Part shown: piece by piece, positions 1-8,351 of the stretch
Position numbering within the stretch: the first letter of the stretch is position 1
Layout of the letters: every line of letters begins with the position of its first letter
Assembly: GCA_015061955.1 (NCBI GenBank)
Contig: SUVO01000009.1
Coordinates: forward strand, 51,031-115,030
DNA: 64,000 nucleotides
Source: Verrucomicrobiaceae bacterium
GTDB taxonomy: Bacteria; Verrucomicrobiota; Verrucomicrobiia; Opitutales; Intestinicryptomonadaceae
Reading direction: 5' to 3'
Program-made: the position numbers and the translations under genes
The notes under the pieces: generated by a model
Seen by the model: only the letters and a program-made list of their open reading frames with translations
Told to the model about the DNA's origin: nothing
The model's database searches: none

Positions 1-259
1 AGTTATTTAGGTTTTGTATGCCACATTGTATTATGTTTTGTGGGGTAATTTGTTGTAGTTGTGCTTTTATTTTTGTAAAGATTTTTTCAGCAGTTTTTCC
101 CGATATTTGTTGTTGTATAATGCAAGATACAATACATTCAAAAGCCGAAGAATACAACAAACGTTTTGGCTTTGGGTATGTTGCTATAATTTCAGCTAAT
201 TGCTTATCAACACTCGAAATGTGATTTAGTGCTTTTTGTGTTATCGGGAAATACGGCAT
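1..259 (-). CDS. DNA-3-methyladenine glycosylase II (AlkA/HhH-GPD family), 5' part only
   Basis: The minus strand reads open from an ATG at 259-257 to the window edge, giving 86 residues beginning MPYFPITQKALNHISSVD. The segment YSSAFECIVSCIIQQQISG followed by KTAEKIFTKI matches the start of the HhH-GPD fold of AlkA-like glycosylases, where a conserved I-QQ-S element precedes the helix-hairpin-helix. Such enzymes cut alkylated bases from DNA and leave abasic sites. The start lies three bases after the stop of nfo, the abasic-site endonuclease that would act next, so the two are almost certainly co-transcribed. The C-terminal part with the catalytic Asp lies outside the window. The family is fairly clear from the visible part; the exact subfamily is not. 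Confidence 0.7.
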   Translation of the reverse strand, partial: MPYFPITQKALNHISSVDKQLAEIIATYPKPKRLLYSSAFECIVSCIIQQQISGKTAEKIFTKIKAQLQQITPQNIIQCGIQNLNN

Positions 260-262
260 TGT

Positions 263-1093
263 TTAATCTATACGTTTTGAACGTAATAAAGCAATTTCTT
301 GTTTGTAGCCATCAAGTTCGTTTGGTGTTTCTAAATAAAATGGAAGATTGCGAAGTTTTGGGTGATTTATCACACGTACAAGTGCATCTAAGCCAATGGT
401 ACCTTTACCAATACACTCGTGGCGATCTTTATTTGATGCTAATGGAGTCATGCTGTCGTTAAGGTGTATAGCTTTTAGTTTGTTTAAACCTATAACTTTA
501 TCGAATTCATCAATAACGCCATCGAGATTATTTACAATATCGTATCCAGCTGAATATAGATGACACGTGTCTAAGCAAACGCCTATTTTATTGCTCCATT
601 TTGTTGTATCAATAATATCTTTTAGTTCCTGAAACGATCTTCCCATTTCAGAACCTTTCCCAGACATTCCTTCTAACAGAACGGTGGTTTGAATGTCGTC
701 GAAAATTATTTCGTTAAGAGCCTTTGCAATTTTTTCAATACCAATTTCAACGCCTTGTTTTACATGGCTTCCTGGGTGGAAAACGTACATGCTGTTTGGT
801 ATTAGTTGTTGGCGTTGTAGATCTTCACGCATCGAGTTTATAGCCCACTGCCTGAGGTTATCATCGGCGGCACAAGTATTGTAAACGTACGGAGCGTGTA
901 AAAGAAATGGTGCAAAATTTTGCGATGTTGTAATCTCGAGCATTTTTTTTGCATCGTCAGCATCAAAAGCTTTCATTGCACCACCACGAGGGTTTCTGCT
1001 GAAATATTGTATGGCGTTCGAGCCTATCGATAAGGCATCTTTAGCCATTTGAAAATAGCCTTTTGAAAAAGATAAATGACATCCTATGTGCAT
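263..1093 (-). CDS. nfo: Deoxyribonuclease IV (AP endonuclease, Nfo)
   Basis: 276 residues, the usual length for endonuclease IV, a TIM-barrel enzyme using three zinc ions to cleave 5' of abasic sites in base-excision repair. Visible family landmarks are MHIGCHLSFSKG at the N-terminus, FHPGSH, LLEGMSGKGSEMG, VCLDTCHLYSAGYD, AIHLNDS, DRHECIGKG and the final ETPN; these contain the His, Glu and Asp zinc ligands. It lies 13 bases downstream of hpt and three bases upstream of an AlkA-like glycosylase gene, all on the minus strand, so it probably belongs to a hpt-nfo-glycosylase operon. Cytoplasmic; no truncation is seen. Confidence 0.93.
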   Translation of the reverse strand: MHIGCHLSFSKGYFQMAKDALSIGSNAIQYFSRNPRGGAMKAFDADDAKKMLEITTSQNFAPFLLHAPYVYNTCAADDNLRQWAINSMREDLQRQQLIPNSMYVFHPGSHVKQGVEIGIEKIAKALNEIIFDDIQTTVLLEGMSGKGSEMGRSFQELKDIIDTTKWSNKIGVCLDTCHLYSAGYDIVNNLDGVIDEFDKVIGLNKLKAIHLNDSMTPLASNKDRHECIGKGTIGLDALVRVINHPKLRNLPFYLETPNELDGYKQEIALLRSKRID

Positions 1094-1106
1094 AATATTT
1101 AGTTTA

Positions 1107-1628
1107 TTATTGTTCAGTAATATAGTGAATTTCTTTTAAATTTCTATGACTTTCGTAGGCGTCAAGCCCATAGCCGAAAACAAACTTGTCGGGGATATCA
1201 AAACCTATGTAATCGGGAATTTGTGCATTAGTTTTAATGTCCAATTTTCGCAAAAGTACGCAAGTTTTAATTTCTTTAGCGTTTGCTTGTCGCATTTTAG
1301 CAATAACGGTTTGTAGGGTTAGTCCGGTATCGAATATATCGTCAATAAGTAAAACGTATTTGTCTTGTAAGTTAGAGAAGTCGTATTCTAAGTTTACAGT
1401 TCCCGTACTTTTTAAATTTTTTCCATAAGAAGATGTTTTTATAGAAACAAGCGTTAAATCGCAGTCTATTTGTCGGATTAAATCAGCAGTAAATAATATA
1501 GCGCCTTCGGCGAGCCAAACTACCACAATCTTATCGTCTTTAGTTTTTGCCCAGTTTGTTATTTGTTCACCTAATTGAGCAATTCTGTCTGAAATTTGTT
1601 GTTGGTTTAATAAAATTTCTGATTTCAT
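1107..1628 (-). CDS. hpt: Hypoxanthine (guanine) phosphoribosyltransferase
   Basis: 173 residues, typical of bacterial HPRT. The PRPP-binding loop is present as VLLIDDIFDTGLTL, preceded by the flexible-loop sequence SYGKNLKSTG. The C-terminal region has PDYIGFDIPDKFVFGYGLD, as in Hpt proteins. The enzyme converts hypoxanthine or guanine plus PRPP into IMP or GMP in purine salvage. It is first in a minus-strand cluster with nfo and a DNA glycosylase and diverges from the alkaline phosphatase gene at 1726, leaving a 97-base AT-rich intergenic region that must hold both promoters. No clear Shine-Dalgarno sequence precedes the ATG. Confidence 0.92.
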   Translation of the reverse strand: MKSEILLNQQQISDRIAQLGEQITNWAKTKDDKIVVVWLAEGAILFTADLIRQIDCDLTLVSIKTSSYGKNLKSTGTVNLEYDFSNLQDKYVLLIDDIFDTGLTLQTVIAKMRQANAKEIKTCVLLRKLDIKTNAQIPDYIGFDIPDKFVFGYGLDAYESHRNLKEIHYITEQ

Positions 1629-1725
1629 ATATTAAGAATAAACCAATAATAAAAAAAATATACTTAGGCAACCCTAATCTATTTTTTAGTTGCAAAATAT
1701 TGAATGTACATCTTTATTTTAAGCC

Positions 1726-3138
1726 ATGAAAAATGTCAAACATGTCTTGTTGTTGTTGCTAATGTTGTCTACAAGTTTTGCAGACAAATATAAAGATGTA
1801 AAATATGTGTTCTTGTTTATTGGTGATGGTATGTCGTTACCACAGCGTATGATTGCTGATGAATATGCAAAGCAAAATGGTTTGCCAGCATTGGCTATGA
1901 ATAAAATGCAGTATAGCGCAATTACAACAACTCGCAGTGCAAATAAGTTTATAACAGACTCTGCTGCAGCAGGTACAGCTATTGCTTGTGGTGCTAAAAC
2001 AAATAATGGGGCATTAGGTGTTGACGCAAATGGTAACAACTTGAAATCTTCGGCACAAGTTGCCAAAGAAAATGGCAAGAAAGTTGGTATTATAACAAGT
2101 GTAACATTAAATCACGCAACGCCAGCGGCTTTTTATGCACATCAAACAAGCAGAGGTAATTATTATCAGATTGGCTTAGATTTGGTTGCTTCAGATTTCG
2201 ACTTTTTTGGTGGTGGAGCAATAGCAAAATATAAAGATAAAAAATCTAAAGGCTATAAAGGTAGTGTACACGATATTGCTCGTAAAAGTGGTTATAAAGT
2301 TTTGAAAAAGCGTAGTGATATTGAAGCTTTTAAAAAAGGCGATGGTAAGGTAATAGCTTATGCAAATCCGAAAGATGCCATACCATATTTGATTGATGAG
2401 CCAAAGTCTATGCGTATTTCTCACTTGCTCGAAAAAGCAATAGAAGTTTTAGATAACGATGACGAAGGCTTTTTCATAATGGTCGAAGGTGGAAAGATTG
2501 ACTGGGTTTGCCACGCTAATGATGCTACAACATCAATTCATGAAACTATCGACTTTGATAACGCTATAAAAGTGGCAGTAGAGTTTGCAAAGAAAAATCC
2601 TAAAGATACTCTTATAGTTGTAACAGGCGACCACGAAACAGGTGGTTTAACAATGGGCTTTGCAGGTACAGGATACACATCAAACATAAAGCTTTTAGCT
2701 AACCAAAAATGCTCGCAAGGGGTATTTGAAGCAAAGGTAAAAAGACTCTTGAAAAAGAACAAAGATGCTTCGTTTGCTGATGTACAACCACTTATTACTG
2801 AAAGTTTTGGTTTGTTGTTCGATGAATCAAAGAAAGATGATCCAATGTTTGTAAATAAGGAAGAATTTAAAACATTGTCCGATGCTTGGCATCGTGAAAA
2901 ATTAAAGCTTTCTCCAGAAAATAAACATGCATTGTTCTCGTACGAAAAAAAGAGAAGCCCAATATCGGTTGCAACGGTAAGATGTTTCAATAATAAAGCA
3001 GGTTTAGCATGGACATCTTTCGCACACACAGCATTGCCAGTAATGACAACTGCAAGTGGTGTAAATGCAGAAGCATTTTCAGGGACAATAGATAATACAG
3101 ATATTGGTAAAATCCTTAAAGAAATGCTTGACGATTAA
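1726..3138 (+). CDS. Alkaline phosphatase (PhoA superfamily), exported
   Basis: 470 residues with an N-terminal signal peptide (hydrophobic LLLLLMLSTSFA). Family motifs in order: FIGDGM with metal-binding Asp34; TDSAAAGTA with nucleophile Ser79; NHATPAAFYAH around 129-139; MVEGGKIDW with Glu254 and Asp259, then His263; GDHETGG with Asp302-His303; and a late His in SFAHTALPV. These form the two-zinc/magnesium site, so it should be an active periplasmic phosphomonoesterase. Its TAA stop shares a base with the ATG of the YibE/F gene, and that gene overlaps a LacI-type regulator, so the three are translationally coupled. No clear Shine-Dalgarno sequence and no obvious Pho box were seen upstream. 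Confidence 0.92.
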   Translation: MKNVKHVLLLLLMLSTSFADKYKDVKYVFLFIGDGMSLPQRMIADEYAKQNGLPALAMNKMQYSAITTTRSANKFITDSAAAGTAIACGAKTNNGALGVDANGNNLKSSAQVAKENGKKVGIITSVTLNHATPAAFYAHQTSRGNYYQIGLDLVASDFDFFGGGAIAKYKDKKSKGYKGSVHDIARKSGYKVLKKRSDIEAFKKGDGKVIAYANPKDAIPYLIDEPKSMRISHLLEKAIEVLDNDDEGFFIMVEGGKIDWVCHANDATTSIHETIDFDNAIKVAVEFAKKNPKDTLIVVTGDHETGGLTMGFAGTGYTSNIKLLANQKCSQGVFEAKVKRLLKKNKDASFADVQPLITESFGLLFDESKKDDPMFVNKEEFKTLSDAWHREKLKLSPENKHALFSYEKKRSPISVATVRCFNNKAGLAWTSFAHTALPVMTTASGVNAEAFSGTIDNTDIGKILKEMLDD

Positions 3139-4259
3139 TGTCGATAAAAAAATCTAACGTTGCTGATATTGCAAGTGCGACACTTTTTGCCGTGCTTGCA
3201 ATTATTTTATTCTTTGTAAATAATCCTCAACCATCGAATGTTGGTTCTAAAGAAGTTGCGAAAGTATTAAGTGTTGATAATTCGCAAATTCAGAAGATGG
3301 GGTTGCTTTTGATGGGGTCGCAAATGCTTGAGGTTGAAGTGTGTTCTGGTAAGTACGTAGGCGAAAAGCTCAAGGCTGGAAATACTCTTCGGGCTCAAAT
3401 GGACTTAGATAAAGTCTTCGTGGTTGGCGATGAAATTATTGTGGCAATTCCAGCAAAGTTTAATCCACAAAAAGATATTATCAATGCACAAGATTACAAT
3501 AGAACCTCAAAAGCTGTTTGGTTGTTTATTTTGTTTTCTGTGTTATTAGTTTGTTTTGCTGGTTTTACTGGTGCAAAAGCGCTACTTAGTTTTGTTTTTG
3601 CATTTATGTTTATTTGGAAAGTCGTTGTGCCTGCGTGTTTATCGGGCGTTAATGCAATTTTGATTTGTTTTGTTGCTGTTGCTATTCTTACGTTTAGTAT
3701 TATATTTTTGGTCGGAGGATTTTCTCGAAAGGCTATAACTGCTTTTGGTGGAGCAATGTTGGGTATTTCATCAAGCTGTATAATGGCGTGGATTTTCACA
3801 CATTGGTTTAATATAAATGGTGCAACAATGCCGTTTTCGCAAGCTTTGTTGTATTCGGGACACGAATATTTAAAGTTGTCTGATTTATTTATAGGTGGAA
3901 TTTTTCTTTCTTCGTCGGGTGCTGTTATGGATTTAGCTATGGACGTTGCTGCAGGGCAAGAAGAAGTTTATTTTCACAATCCACAAATTACTAAAACACA
4001 GTTAGCTATATCTGGTTGGAAAATTGGCAAAAGTGTTGTTGGTACAATGACTACAACCTTATTGTTGGCGTATTCTGGAGGATATTTAACATTGATTATG
4101 GCGTTTACTGCCGAAGGAGTTGTAGCGTCTGATTTTATCAGTAATCCGTATGTTGTTAGTGAGGTTGTAAAAACAATAATTGGTAGTTTTGGTTTAGTGT
4201 TGGTTGCTCCATTTACTGCAATCTTGGGTGGATTTATAATTGCTTTTAAGGGGAAATGA
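3138..4259 (+). CDS. YibE/F family multi-pass membrane protein
   Basis: 373 residues. One membrane segment lies near residues 10-27, then a soluble stretch to about residue 125 with a small beta-rich domain, then six or seven hydrophobic segments. The segment LFIGGIFLSSSGAVMDLAMDVA, the GGFSRKAI element and the C-terminal AFTAEGVVASDFISNP/GLVLVAPFTAILGG are typical of YibE/F-like proteins, whose biochemical role is not established. Start and stop overlap both neighbours (TAATG with alkaline phosphatase, ATGA with the LacI-type gene), implying coordinated expression. A link with phosphate release by the upstream enzyme is only contextual. Confidence 0.8.
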   Translation: MSIKKSNVADIASATLFAVLAIILFFVNNPQPSNVGSKEVAKVLSVDNSQIQKMGLLLMGSQMLEVEVCSGKYVGEKLKAGNTLRAQMDLDKVFVVGDEIIVAIPAKFNPQKDIINAQDYNRTSKAVWLFILFSVLLVCFAGFTGAKALLSFVFAFMFIWKVVVPACLSGVNAILICFVAVAILTFSIIFLVGGFSRKAITAFGGAMLGISSSCIMAWIFTHWFNINGATMPFSQALLYSGHEYLKLSDLFIGGIFLSSSGAVMDLAMDVAAGQEEVYFHNPQITKTQLAISGWKIGKSVVGTMTTTLLLAYSGGYLTLIMAFTAEGVVASDFISNPYVVSEVVKTIIGSFGLVLVAPFTAILGGFIIAFKGK

Positions 4260-5275
4260 AAGTTTCGATAAAGACAATTGCAAAGTTGGCAAATTGTTCA
4301 ACAGCAACAGTATCTAACGTTTTGAACAATAAGGGAATGTTCAGTATGCAAACTCGCAATAGAGTTTTGGATATTGTTCGCAAGAACAATTATACACTTA
4401 ATTCGGCAGGCAGAAATTTGCGTACAGGTAGGTCGGAAACTATTGGAATTACTTTTTATCGCCCTAATGCCGATATTTTTCGTCATGAGTTTTATCTGAT
4501 AATGATGAGTGCCTTAGAACGTACTATGGCTGAAAATAATTACGAGATAATACTTTCGGAATATACCGATACCATGGTAGAGCGTCGCGACTTACCACCA
4601 TTTTTGAGCAAGGGGAAAGTTGATGGTACAATAGTTTTGGGAGGATTTCCAAGCGAAATTACCAAAATGCTTGCAGAAACTGGTGCTCCAGTTGTCTTGT
4701 TAGATACTTATGCAGAAAATGCCGATTGCGTAATAACCGATAATCGAACAGCAGTTGAAAATTTGATGCTCGAAATTTCAAAGTTGGGGCATACTCATGT
4801 TGAGTATTTTGGGTCATCGATACCAGATTATAATACCGATATGCGTATTCAAGGATTTTTATCTGGTGTGGAAAAGTTTGGCTTTGATAGAAGTAAGTGT
4901 AAGGTGCGTCGTAATTTTACTCATATAGAGTCGGTTGGTAGAGAGTTTAAAAAAACCTTAGAACAATCTAATCGTCCAACGGTAATAGTAGCTTCAAACG
5001 ATAAAGTTGCTATTGCTTTGATAAAATCGGCACAAGAACTTGGAATAGATGTTCCTAACGATATTAGCATTGTTGGCTTCGACGATATTCCAATGGCTTC
5101 GTTGGTATCGCCTGCATTAACTACAATTAGTACCGATATTTCTACCATGGGACGCACTGCCGCCACTATGCTTTTAGATAAAATAAAAGCTTCTAATAAG
5201 CTTTCTAAGGGCGAATTAAAAGTTCTTATGCCTAAACTTGTTATGCGTTCTTCGTTGGTAAAAGTAAAAAAATAA
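4256..5275 (+). CDS. LacI-family transcriptional regulator
   Basis: 339 residues. The N-terminal helix-turn-helix is VSIKTIAKLANCSTATVSNVL followed by the hinge-type LNSAGRNLRTGRSETIG. Residues from about 62 form a periplasmic-binding-protein fold: VDGTIVLGGFP, VVLLDTY, the late PTVIVASNDKVAIAL, VPNDISIVGFDDI and PALTTISTD are all characteristic. The start codon overlaps the YibE/F stop as ATGA. It probably represses its own operon (alkaline phosphatase, YibE/F) or the PEP-CTERM gene downstream; neither is shown. The effector is unknown, although LacI-type proteins usually bind sugars. Confidence 0.92.
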   Translation: MKVSIKTIAKLANCSTATVSNVLNNKGMFSMQTRNRVLDIVRKNNYTLNSAGRNLRTGRSETIGITFYRPNADIFRHEFYLIMMSALERTMAENNYEIILSEYTDTMVERRDLPPFLSKGKVDGTIVLGGFPSEITKMLAETGAPVVLLDTYAENADCVITDNRTAVENLMLEISKLGHTHVEYFGSSIPDYNTDMRIQGFLSGVEKFGFDRSKCKVRRNFTHIESVGREFKKTLEQSNRPTVIVASNDKVAIALIKSAQELGIDVPNDISIVGFDDIPMASLVSPALTTISTDISTMGRTAATMLLDKIKASNKLSKGELKVLMPKLVMRSSLVKVKK

Positions 5276-5293
5276 TTTTTCTTATTTTTTTGC

Positions 5294-5323
5294 TTGACAA
5301 AGGCAATTAGGGGGGGGTAGCAT
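5294..5323 (+). promoter_or_regulatory. Putative promoter with a G8 tract in the spacer
   Basis: TTGACA at 5294-5299 is a perfect -35. TAGCAT at 5318-5323 matches the -10 consensus at four of six bases. The 18-base spacer ends in eight consecutive G residues (5310-5317), unusual in this AT-rich context. Slippage of the tract would change spacer length and so promoter strength. The start codon of the PEP-CTERM gene is 56 bases further on. Confidence 0.45.
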
Positions 5324-5379
5324 TTGTTTTAGGTTTTATCCCCAATTTATTTATTTATAATGTTGAAATTTCTACGAAT

Positions 5380-6864
5380 ATGAAAACAAAAACAATTCCC
5401 CTTATTGCCCTATTTGCGTTTGCTTGCAACGTAAATGCAGCTGATTCTGTTCAGATGATTGAATCGGCTACACCTCTTGATTGGTCTGCATCTACATCTT
5501 GGGTAGATGGCGTTGTGCCTACATCTGCAACAGATGTTACTTTTGCTGGTGCTAAAACAGAAATAAATGTAAATTCAACTGTTGCTTCTGGTGCACATGC
5601 TTTTAAAGTAGGTGCAAATCAAGAAGTAATTTTAAATATTGCTGAAGGTAAAACTTTTTCTTGGGCATTTGACAAAGAAAATGGTTCAAACACAGGTATA
5701 ATTGGTGCAAATCAAGATACATCAGTTGTTTATATTCGTGGTGATGGTAGTGTAAATGGTCAATTAGAAATAACGAAAGCAACTGTTTATTTTCAGTTAG
5801 ACAAGGCAAAGGCCGGTAGTATTGATGCTCCATTAAGTATTGCCGATTTTTCCAATGGTACTGTAAATAATTGTAATTTGATTTTTGATGGTCATTATAC
5901 TGGAAAACGTATAAATACATTTTCTAATGGTACTTTTACTATTTGCGAAAATTCATCTTACACAAACACTGGTAGTTATATGAATTTATGGAATACTGGT
6001 GTAACTATGAACATCATGAAAAATGCCACATATAAGACGACAACAAATTATTTAAATGTTGGTAATTTGCACGGAGGTGTATTGAATTTACATGGTAATT
6101 TGATTATAAGTTGTGGCTCTTCTAAATCCGATACCCAAGTGTATTCATTGGCTTGGGCAAATGCAAATATTTATGCAGGTGCAACAATAAAAGAAACTGG
6201 CGATTATGGTACATATATTGCAGGAGATAAAAGTGCAACGTTGACTCATGTTCAAACGGGTGTAGCAAAAGGTGCTTTAGAGGTTTCATCTATATACTTT
6301 GCTGATACAGCTACTCTCAAGTTAGATTCGTCCGATACTTTCAAGGTTGGTGGAAATGATCAAATAGATTCAGAATTCTTGATTTTCGGTAAGAATATGA
6401 AAAATAAAGTTATTAACTCGTATAAGGCTGCAACATTTACGTTAGATAACAATGTAGATAACAACATTGGTTCGCTCATATTCTACACTGGTTCAAGTGC
6501 ACGCTTGCAGTTGCACGATACTGCAAAGCTTTTGATTAAAAGTATGTCGATGATTAGCGATGAAATCGGTCAAGGCTCTGGTGAAATAAAAGTTATCGTT
6601 GAAAATCTCGGCTTTGAAACATTGTTTATCGGAACTGATGTTGCCGATAAGATTACATCGGGCGATGTCGTTTTGTATGCTTCCGATGGAATAACAGCAC
6701 TTGTAAATGGTGAAGGTGGTTATGATTTGTCGGAACTAACACAATATAATAATGTTGATGGTTATTGGCTCAATGCTTATGTAGCAGTACCAGAACCAGC
6801 TCAGTGGGCTATGATTTTGGGTGCAATAGCATTAGGTTTAGTAGCTTATCGTAGAAAGAAATAA
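5380..6864 (+). CDS. PEP-CTERM domain exported protein
   Basis: 494 residues. Residues 1-20 form a signal peptide (IPLIALFAFACNVNAA). The body is rich in Thr, Asn, Gly and beta-strand-like segments (GVLNLHGNLII, TLTHVQTGVAKGALEV), resembling autotransporter or parallel-beta surface proteins; no enzymatic motif is seen. The C-terminus is a PEP-CTERM signal: AVPEPAQWAMILGAIALGL then VAYRRKK, the type recognised by exosortase-like enzymes. It is probably a surface or extracellular-matrix protein. The other two PEP-CTERM proteins here (from 53604 and 57409) have near-identical tails to each other, while this one is more divergent. It is a single-gene unit ending at a strong terminator. Confidence 0.8.
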   Translation: MKTKTIPLIALFAFACNVNAADSVQMIESATPLDWSASTSWVDGVVPTSATDVTFAGAKTEINVNSTVASGAHAFKVGANQEVILNIAEGKTFSWAFDKENGSNTGIIGANQDTSVVYIRGDGSVNGQLEITKATVYFQLDKAKAGSIDAPLSIADFSNGTVNNCNLIFDGHYTGKRINTFSNGTFTICENSSYTNTGSYMNLWNTGVTMNIMKNATYKTTTNYLNVGNLHGGVLNLHGNLIISCGSSKSDTQVYSLAWANANIYAGATIKETGDYGTYIAGDKSATLTHVQTGVAKGALEVSSIYFADTATLKLDSSDTFKVGGNDQIDSEFLIFGKNMKNKVINSYKAATFTLDNNVDNNIGSLIFYTGSSARLQLHDTAKLLIKSMSMISDEIGQGSGEIKVIVENLGFETLFIGTDVADKITSGDVVLYASDGITALVNGEGGYDLSELTQYNNVDGYWLNAYVAVPEPAQWAMILGAIALGLVAYRRKK

Positions 6865-6892
6865 TATATAGAATTTATATTTTTATACATGT

Positions 6893-6923
6893 AAAAAAGA
6901 GCATTAAAAAATGCTCTTTTTTT
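6893..6923. terminator. Bidirectional intrinsic terminator
   Basis: A perfect 12-bp inverted repeat AAAAAAGAGCAT (6893-6904) / ATGCTCTTTTTT (6911-6922) with loop TAAAAA. It separates the PEP-CTERM gene (plus) from the convergent rsmE (minus), and its A and T tracts allow it to work on both strands. Confidence 0.85.
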
Positions 6924-6931
6924 AGATAAAT

Positions 6932-7660
6932 TTATATGTTTGTAAGAAGTGAAAGTACAGCAATTAAAGCAGTGTCTGTTCGCAATACTCTGTCGCCTAA
7001 CGATACTAATGTGTAGCCTCTGTTTCTCATTAAGTTACGATCTGCGTTTGTAAAACCTCTTTCACTACCGAGGATTATATTTGTGTATTCGTCTTTTACT
7101 GGATTGTAAGTTGAAAAGGCATCGGCAAAAGAATATTCGGCTTCGTATATGTCTGGAGCAAAATTTATTGTGTTCGGATCACCTAAATCTTCAAGTTTGT
7201 CGATTGCTTCTTCCAAAGAAGATACATATTCAAAATGTGGAATGTAAGTTGAGCATGCTTGTTCGGCACCACGCTCGAGCCATTTTGCGTATTCGCCCGA
7301 TTTATACAGGCTACTTTTAGCATAGTCGGCTTCGCCTTTTGATGCTGGGTAAAATATTAAGTTTTCAACTCCAAAGCAAGCTGCTTCAAACAATAAACGT
7401 TGGGCAATTTGTGGTCGGGCAAACGATACAGCAATTCCTGTGGGCAAACGCTTTGGATTGTTTATTGCACGCTTGGGGGTTAGTGTTGCACTGCCATCGG
7501 GGGCATATGATATTGTGCATACGTTTAGTTCACCGTTTATGTTGCCTGCAAATATTTCGCCACCTTCTTTGGTACGCAGTACTTTTAAAATGTGTTCTAA
7601 TTTTTGGTCGCCCTTTTCGAGTTTTAGTTGAGCGTTTTCTGGAAAAAGAATGCAATTCAT
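6932..7660 (-). CDS. rsmE: 16S rRNA (uracil(1498)-N(3))-methyltransferase RsmE
   Basis: 242 residues from the ATG at 7660, chosen because MNCILFPENAQLK matches the family N-terminus; the frame is open upstream to 7711. Landmarks are the N-terminal beta-barrel element HILKVLRTKEGGEIFAG and the SPOUT-fold C-terminus LGSERGFTNADRN followed by LGDRVLRTDTALIAVLSLL, where RsmE proteins normally have GPEGG(F/L)xxxE and LGxRILRxETA. The first motif is therefore slightly degenerate (SERG instead of PEGG). The enzyme uses S-adenosylmethionine to methylate U1498 in the decoding region of 16S rRNA. It stands alone on the minus strand. Confidence 0.82.
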   Translation of the reverse strand: MNCILFPENAQLKLEKGDQKLEHILKVLRTKEGGEIFAGNINGELNVCTISYAPDGSATLTPKRAINNPKRLPTGIAVSFARPQIAQRLLFEAACFGVENLIFYPASKGEADYAKSSLYKSGEYAKWLERGAEQACSTYIPHFEYVSSLEEAIDKLEDLGDPNTINFAPDIYEAEYSFADAFSTYNPVKDEYTNIILGSERGFTNADRNLMRNRGYTLVSLGDRVLRTDTALIAVLSLLTNI

Positions 7661-7779
7661 AGATTTTTTATATTTTTTTAAGTTTAGATAGATTTTTGCT
7701 TTTTTTATCAATTATATGCAAATAAAAAATGCAATTTTATGGCTTGAAGAAATGCGTTTTTTGTGCTGATATATATGTC

Positions 7780-8139
7780 ATGAATCCAGAAAATTTTACA
7801 TCGGAAGACGAGGCAGCATTGCGTAATACATTAAAGCGTTGCTCACCTGAAACAATCGAAAATGCTGTTCAGTTGAAAAAAACTGGCGATAAAGCACTTC
7901 TCGATAGTGTTGTAATTGGTATAATCGAACGTTTTGCAGAAGACGATAAAAAAGCTCTTTTGCATACAGGCGACGATAGCATCGATATGGTAAAAGATCT
8001 TGAATTAGATTCTCTTACAATGGTTGAAATTGTGTTGCTTGTTGAAGATGCTTTGGGCGTAAGTGTAAATCAAGAAGATATGGCTTCGTTGCATACGCTT
8101 GCCGATATTAAAGCTTATATTAAATCGCGCGTAGCATAA
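7780..8139 (+). CDS. Acyl carrier protein with N-terminal extension
   Basis: 119 residues from ATG 7780 (MNPENFTSEDEAALRNTLKR); an in-frame ATG at 7729 would add 17 unlikely residues. The last 75 residues are an acyl-carrier domain: LELDSLTMVEIVLLVEDALG holds the DSL motif with Ser78, the phosphopantetheine attachment site, followed by DMASLHTLADIKAYI. The first 45 or so residues are an acidic helical extension absent from ordinary 80-residue AcpP. No synthase or ketoreductase gene is adjacent, so whether it serves fatty-acid synthesis or a specialised pathway cannot be decided here. Confidence 0.85.
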   Translation: MNPENFTSEDEAALRNTLKRCSPETIENAVQLKKTGDKALLDSVVIGIIERFAEDDKKALLHTGDDSIDMVKDLELDSLTMVEIVLLVEDALGVSVNQEDMASLHTLADIKAYIKSRVA

Positions 8140-8300
8140 GTTTGTGTGCGTAATATTTCGCTGTGCGTTCGGGAGGCGTTCAGCGAGGTATTGCTGTTTT
8201 TTTATATAGCAAAATTTTACAACATCTTGAATATTGTAAAGGTTGTTGTTAATTCATAAAAACTGCAAATATCGATGATATTGTTTGTCGGCTTGGTAGT

Positions 8301-8336
8301 TTGATAAATTTTTGAACACTCGTAAAAATAGAGTGT
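8301..8336 (+). promoter_or_regulatory. Putative promoter with inverted-repeat operator over the -10
   Basis: TTGATA (8301-8306), a 16-base spacer, and TAAAAA (8323-8328) form a candidate promoter for the ABC operon starting at 8352. The inverted repeat ACACTC (8316-8321) / GAGTGT (8331-8336) with a 9-base centre brackets the -10 and could be a repressor operator. Confidence 0.4.
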
Positions 8337-8351
8337 CGAATAAATATAGAT

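Noticed and set aside
18-462. Two plus-strand open frames at the window start
   Set aside because: They lie antisense to the AlkA-like and nfo frames, which have recognisable family motifs; the plus frames look like Cys/Phe-rich antisense translations.
8158-8240. Short repeats and hairpins after the acyl carrier protein gene (GCGTTC direct repeat, TTTACAA/TTGTAAA)
   Set aside because: Arms are only six or seven bases with long loops; no clear riboswitch or terminator can be supported.
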